A stretch of DNA of 64,000 bases from Owenweeksia hongkongensis DSM 17368 (GTDB taxonomy: Bacteria; Bacteroidota; Bacteroidia; Flavobacteriales; Schleiferiaceae): contig NC_016599.1 in the NCBI RefSeq assembly GCF_000236705.1, positions 3,596,001-3,660,000 on the forward strand. Direction: 5' to 3'. The notes under the pieces were generated by a model, which made no database searches, was not told the origin of the DNA, and was given only the letters and a program-made list of their open reading frames with translations. The position numbers were made by a program, and so were the translations under genes. Below are positions 62,099 to 64,000 of this stretch, piece by piece (position 1 is the stretch's first letter; the number at the start of each line of letters is the position of its first letter).

Positions 62099-62761
62099 AT
62101 GAAGAAGTTACTTGCGGTTTTAGCGGTTTTGGTAGTGTTTGCTTTTGCGAATAAAGGTGATGAAATAAAATATCTAGCCTTGGGAGATAGTTACACCATT
62201 GGCACCGCCATTGGAAAACAAAATGCCTACCCCGTTCTTCTAGTTGATTCAATGAAAAAAGGGATTCCAAATTTTTATGCAGACCTTGATGTGATTGCTG
62301 AAAACGGATGGACCACTCGTGATTTGCTTAATGGAATAGCGAAAGAAAACCCGAAGGGGCCTTATGATATGGTGTCTTTGCTAATTGGAGTAAACAATCA
62401 ATATCAGCATTTGAGTAAATCGCAGTATAAAACTGAATTTACCCAGCTATTAGAAAAAAGTATAGCCTTAGCAGGAGGAAAAAAGGAGAATGTATTTGTG
62501 ATAAGTATTCCTGATTATGGAGTGTGCACAGTGGCGGTAGAGAACATGAAAAGTATATCTCCCGATATTGATGCTTTTAATGAAATCAACAAATCCGTAG
62601 CTGAGGAATATAATGTAAGCTACGTTGACATTACAGAAATCAGTAGAACGGCAAAAGGAAATGAAAGTCTCATTGCTTCAGATGGCCTACATTTTTCTTC
62701 AAAAATGCATGAGCTTTGGGTGCGGGAAATAATGAGTGAATATTTGTTGGAGAGATTTTAG
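62099..62761 (+). CDS. SGNH/GDSL-family hydrolase (secreted)
   Basis: This 220-aa protein has a signal-like start (MKKLLAVLAVLVVFAFA). Block I is LALGDSYTIG with the nucleophile Ser31, block III is LIGVNNQYQ with the Asn, and block V is SDGLHFSSKMH with Asp and His. This set makes it an esterase or lipase of the SGNH fold, active outside the cytosol. The block I to V layout is complete. It runs opposite to hsdM and convergent with 62790-64000. Confidence 0.85.
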   Translation: MKKLLAVLAVLVVFAFANKGDEIKYLALGDSYTIGTAIGKQNAYPVLLVDSMKKGIPNFYADLDVIAENGWTTRDLLNGIAKENPKGPYDMVSLLIGVNNQYQHLSKSQYKTEFTQLLEKSIALAGGKKENVFVISIPDYGVCTVAVENMKSISPDIDAFNEINKSVAEEYNVSYVDITEISRTAKGNESLIASDGLHFSSKMHELWVREIMSEYLLERF

Positions 62762-62789
62762 CTTCAACTAGTGAATTGAGTTTTCCTTT

Positions 62790-64000
62790 TTACTTCAAGC
62801 CCACTTTTGCACTAATGTCGGTTTGAAGCTTTTTGAGGTCAACTTTGGTATTTACCTTATCACGCCACTTATATACCCATGATTTTTCCGAATAGGCTCG
62901 GTGCTTATTTTTGAGGTATGCCCTGTAGTTGTGAATATCCGTTTTTTGCAGGGCACTTAGTGTGTTTTCTGAAGGGTGTATTTCTTCAAGATTTAATGTG
63001 TCTACCTGACTTATAGAATCGACAAATGCAATGGTTGGGCTTATTACATATTTGATTGATTCAGAATTGAATTTTGCCGTGTCCGAGCCTAAGATGATGA
63101 GGTTTCGTTTTTCAAGAAACTGGAGCATCACATTATAATCTTCGGTAAACTGATAAGGGTTTACTATTTCTGATTTGTTTACAAACCAATGCTTTACCGT
63201 ATCAAAAGCAGGAGGGGCAAAAGTGGAATCACTTACGGCCCAGCGAGCTTCGGAGGTGACCTTTGAATAGTTTTTCTCACTAATTACACTATCCCTTATA
63301 ATTGGGAAAAGCTGATATGTGAAGTAGTTGAACGGAACTTCGGTGGAGTCTTTCATTCTGATATTTAGCTGGCACAGCTTGAAGAGTAAATCCTGAAACT
63401 GGATTTCGTAGGCACTTTTTAAAATTTCCCTCTTTGTGGTGTCTATCTTATGGCGGTACTCTTTTTCTATCACATTAATAAAAGTCATTTCTGCATAATC
63501 GATGATGCCGTCACTGGCTATTTGGTCATAATATTCTTTCTCCAAATCATCATGAAACCGAACCTCCATTACCTCACGATCGAGGATTAGAGAAAAGAAA
63601 CTTTTCATCACTTCCTCGCCATATCGCTGTGCTTCTTCGAGTATTCCAGCTTCCAGAGCCGAAGCTTTCAATTTATCACGGCAGTATGATTTTACTTTTA
63701 CAGCATCCAAAAAATTAGCTTTTCGCCCGGATTGCACGATGTCAAAACCAGGTACAGCTTGCTGCGGGATAAACCAAGGGTTGATATCGTAATTTAAAAT
63801 TGTGGGCGTGACACCAAAAATGTGAAGTATGTTCTTGCTTTCATCAAAGCGAAAGTTCCTCTCGGTAAGTGTGCTAAAATTAAATCCGGCTTTAACCGAT
63901 CCACGCCCAATCATAGCCAACTGCTCGCGGTTTTTTATTTCTTCTTCGGTTATATTGTAGTAGAAGCTGGAGAAATTAGACCTATCGCTAAACCCTTGAT
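62790..64000 (-). CDS. DUF4230-like protein, 5' end beyond the window
   Basis: The frame is open to the right edge (residues before the ATG at 63914 read QGFSDRSNFSSFYYNITEEE), so the start lies outside. The visible part, about 402 aa, shows GRGSVKAGFNFSTLTERNFR, then FGVTPTILNYDINPWF and KASALEAGILEEAQRYGEEV, the order seen in DUF4230 proteins, which are membrane-linked and of unknown function. The C-terminal half is charged and helical. I am moderately sure of the family. Confidence 0.5.
   Translation of the reverse strand, partial: QGFSDRSNFSSFYYNITEEEIKNREQLAMIGRGSVKAGFNFSTLTERNFRFDESKNILHIFGVTPTILNYDINPWFIPQQAVPGFDIVQSGRKANFLDAVKVKSYCRDKLKASALEAGILEEAQRYGEEVMKSFFSLILDREVMEVRFHDDLEKEYYDQIASDGIIDYAEMTFINVIEKEYRHKIDTTKREILKSAYEIQFQDLLFKLCQLNIRMKDSTEVPFNYFTYQLFPIIRDSVISEKNYSKVTSEARWAVSDSTFAPPAFDTVKHWFVNKSEIVNPYQFTEDYNVMLQFLEKRNLIILGSDTAKFNSESIKYVISPTIAFVDSISQVDTLNLEEIHPSENTLSALQKTDIHNYRAYLKNKHRAYSEKSWVYKWRDKVNTKVDLKKLQTDISAKVGLK

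Overview
The window looks like a chromosomal stretch of a Bacteroidota bacterium, probably of the Flavobacteriia/Cytophaga-like type. The signs are four large secreted proteins with PKD-type repeats and C-terminal type IX secretion (T9SS) sorting domains, a TPR-type sensor kinase with a LuxR-type regulator, weak Shine-Dalgarno use, TAnnTTTG-type promoters and low GC.

The left 36 kb is accessory DNA that I read as two integrative elements in tandem at a tRNA-Asp gene. Element 1 (left edge to about 20,065) is phage-derived. A minus-strand, ATGA-coupled early operon (19,372 down to about 10,064) encodes a HTH protein, a LuxR-type regulator, a C5 DNA methyltransferase, an ASCH-like protein, many small proteins and a primase-helicase. 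A second minus-strand operon (8,719 to 221) encodes tail-fibre-like and beta-helix proteins, some with signal peptides. No capsid, portal or large terminase gene is visible. The 593-base gap between the operons holds about a dozen GTAAC iterons, and two more copies precede the primase-helicase gene.

Element 2 (about 20,066 to 35,995) has a tyrosine recombinase at its right end, a 13-bp att core at both ends (at the right inside a 20-nt tRNA-Asp 3' end), and a 24-bp repeat inside both ends. It carries two families of tiny paralogues, a degenerate phage module (gpD-like hub protein, small-terminase-like protein), two long non-coding stretches, and a cargo block. The cargo is an LpxR-like outer-membrane protein, a HEPN-like helical protein, a 57-aa Cys-rich protein, and a tight three-gene operon: HExxH metallopeptidase-like protein, unknown protein, SIR2-domain protein. 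This operon is the best candidate for an undescribed, probably anti-phage, system.

From 36.0 to 53.4 kb the DNA looks like resident chromosome: an operon of a small protein, sensor kinase and response regulator, a SRPBCC protein, and four T9SS-secreted proteins. Three palindromes TCACTA-N4-TAGTGA lie upstream of the kinase operon, the SRPBCC gene and the first PKD gene, and suggest a regulon of the LuxR-type regulator. The last two secreted proteins are tandem duplicates with signs of gene conversion; a stub of the neighbouring gene and a 338-bp unit with inverted-repeat ends mark the junction.

From 53.9 to 61.9 kb lies a type I restriction-modification locus (hsdR, hsdS, hsdM on the minus strand) with a Schlafen/AlbA-type ATP-binding protein and a HNH-like protein. 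A broken 3' piece of a second hsdS and a 28-bp perfect palindrome lie inside it. The window ends with a SGNH hydrolase and an incomplete DUF4230-like protein.
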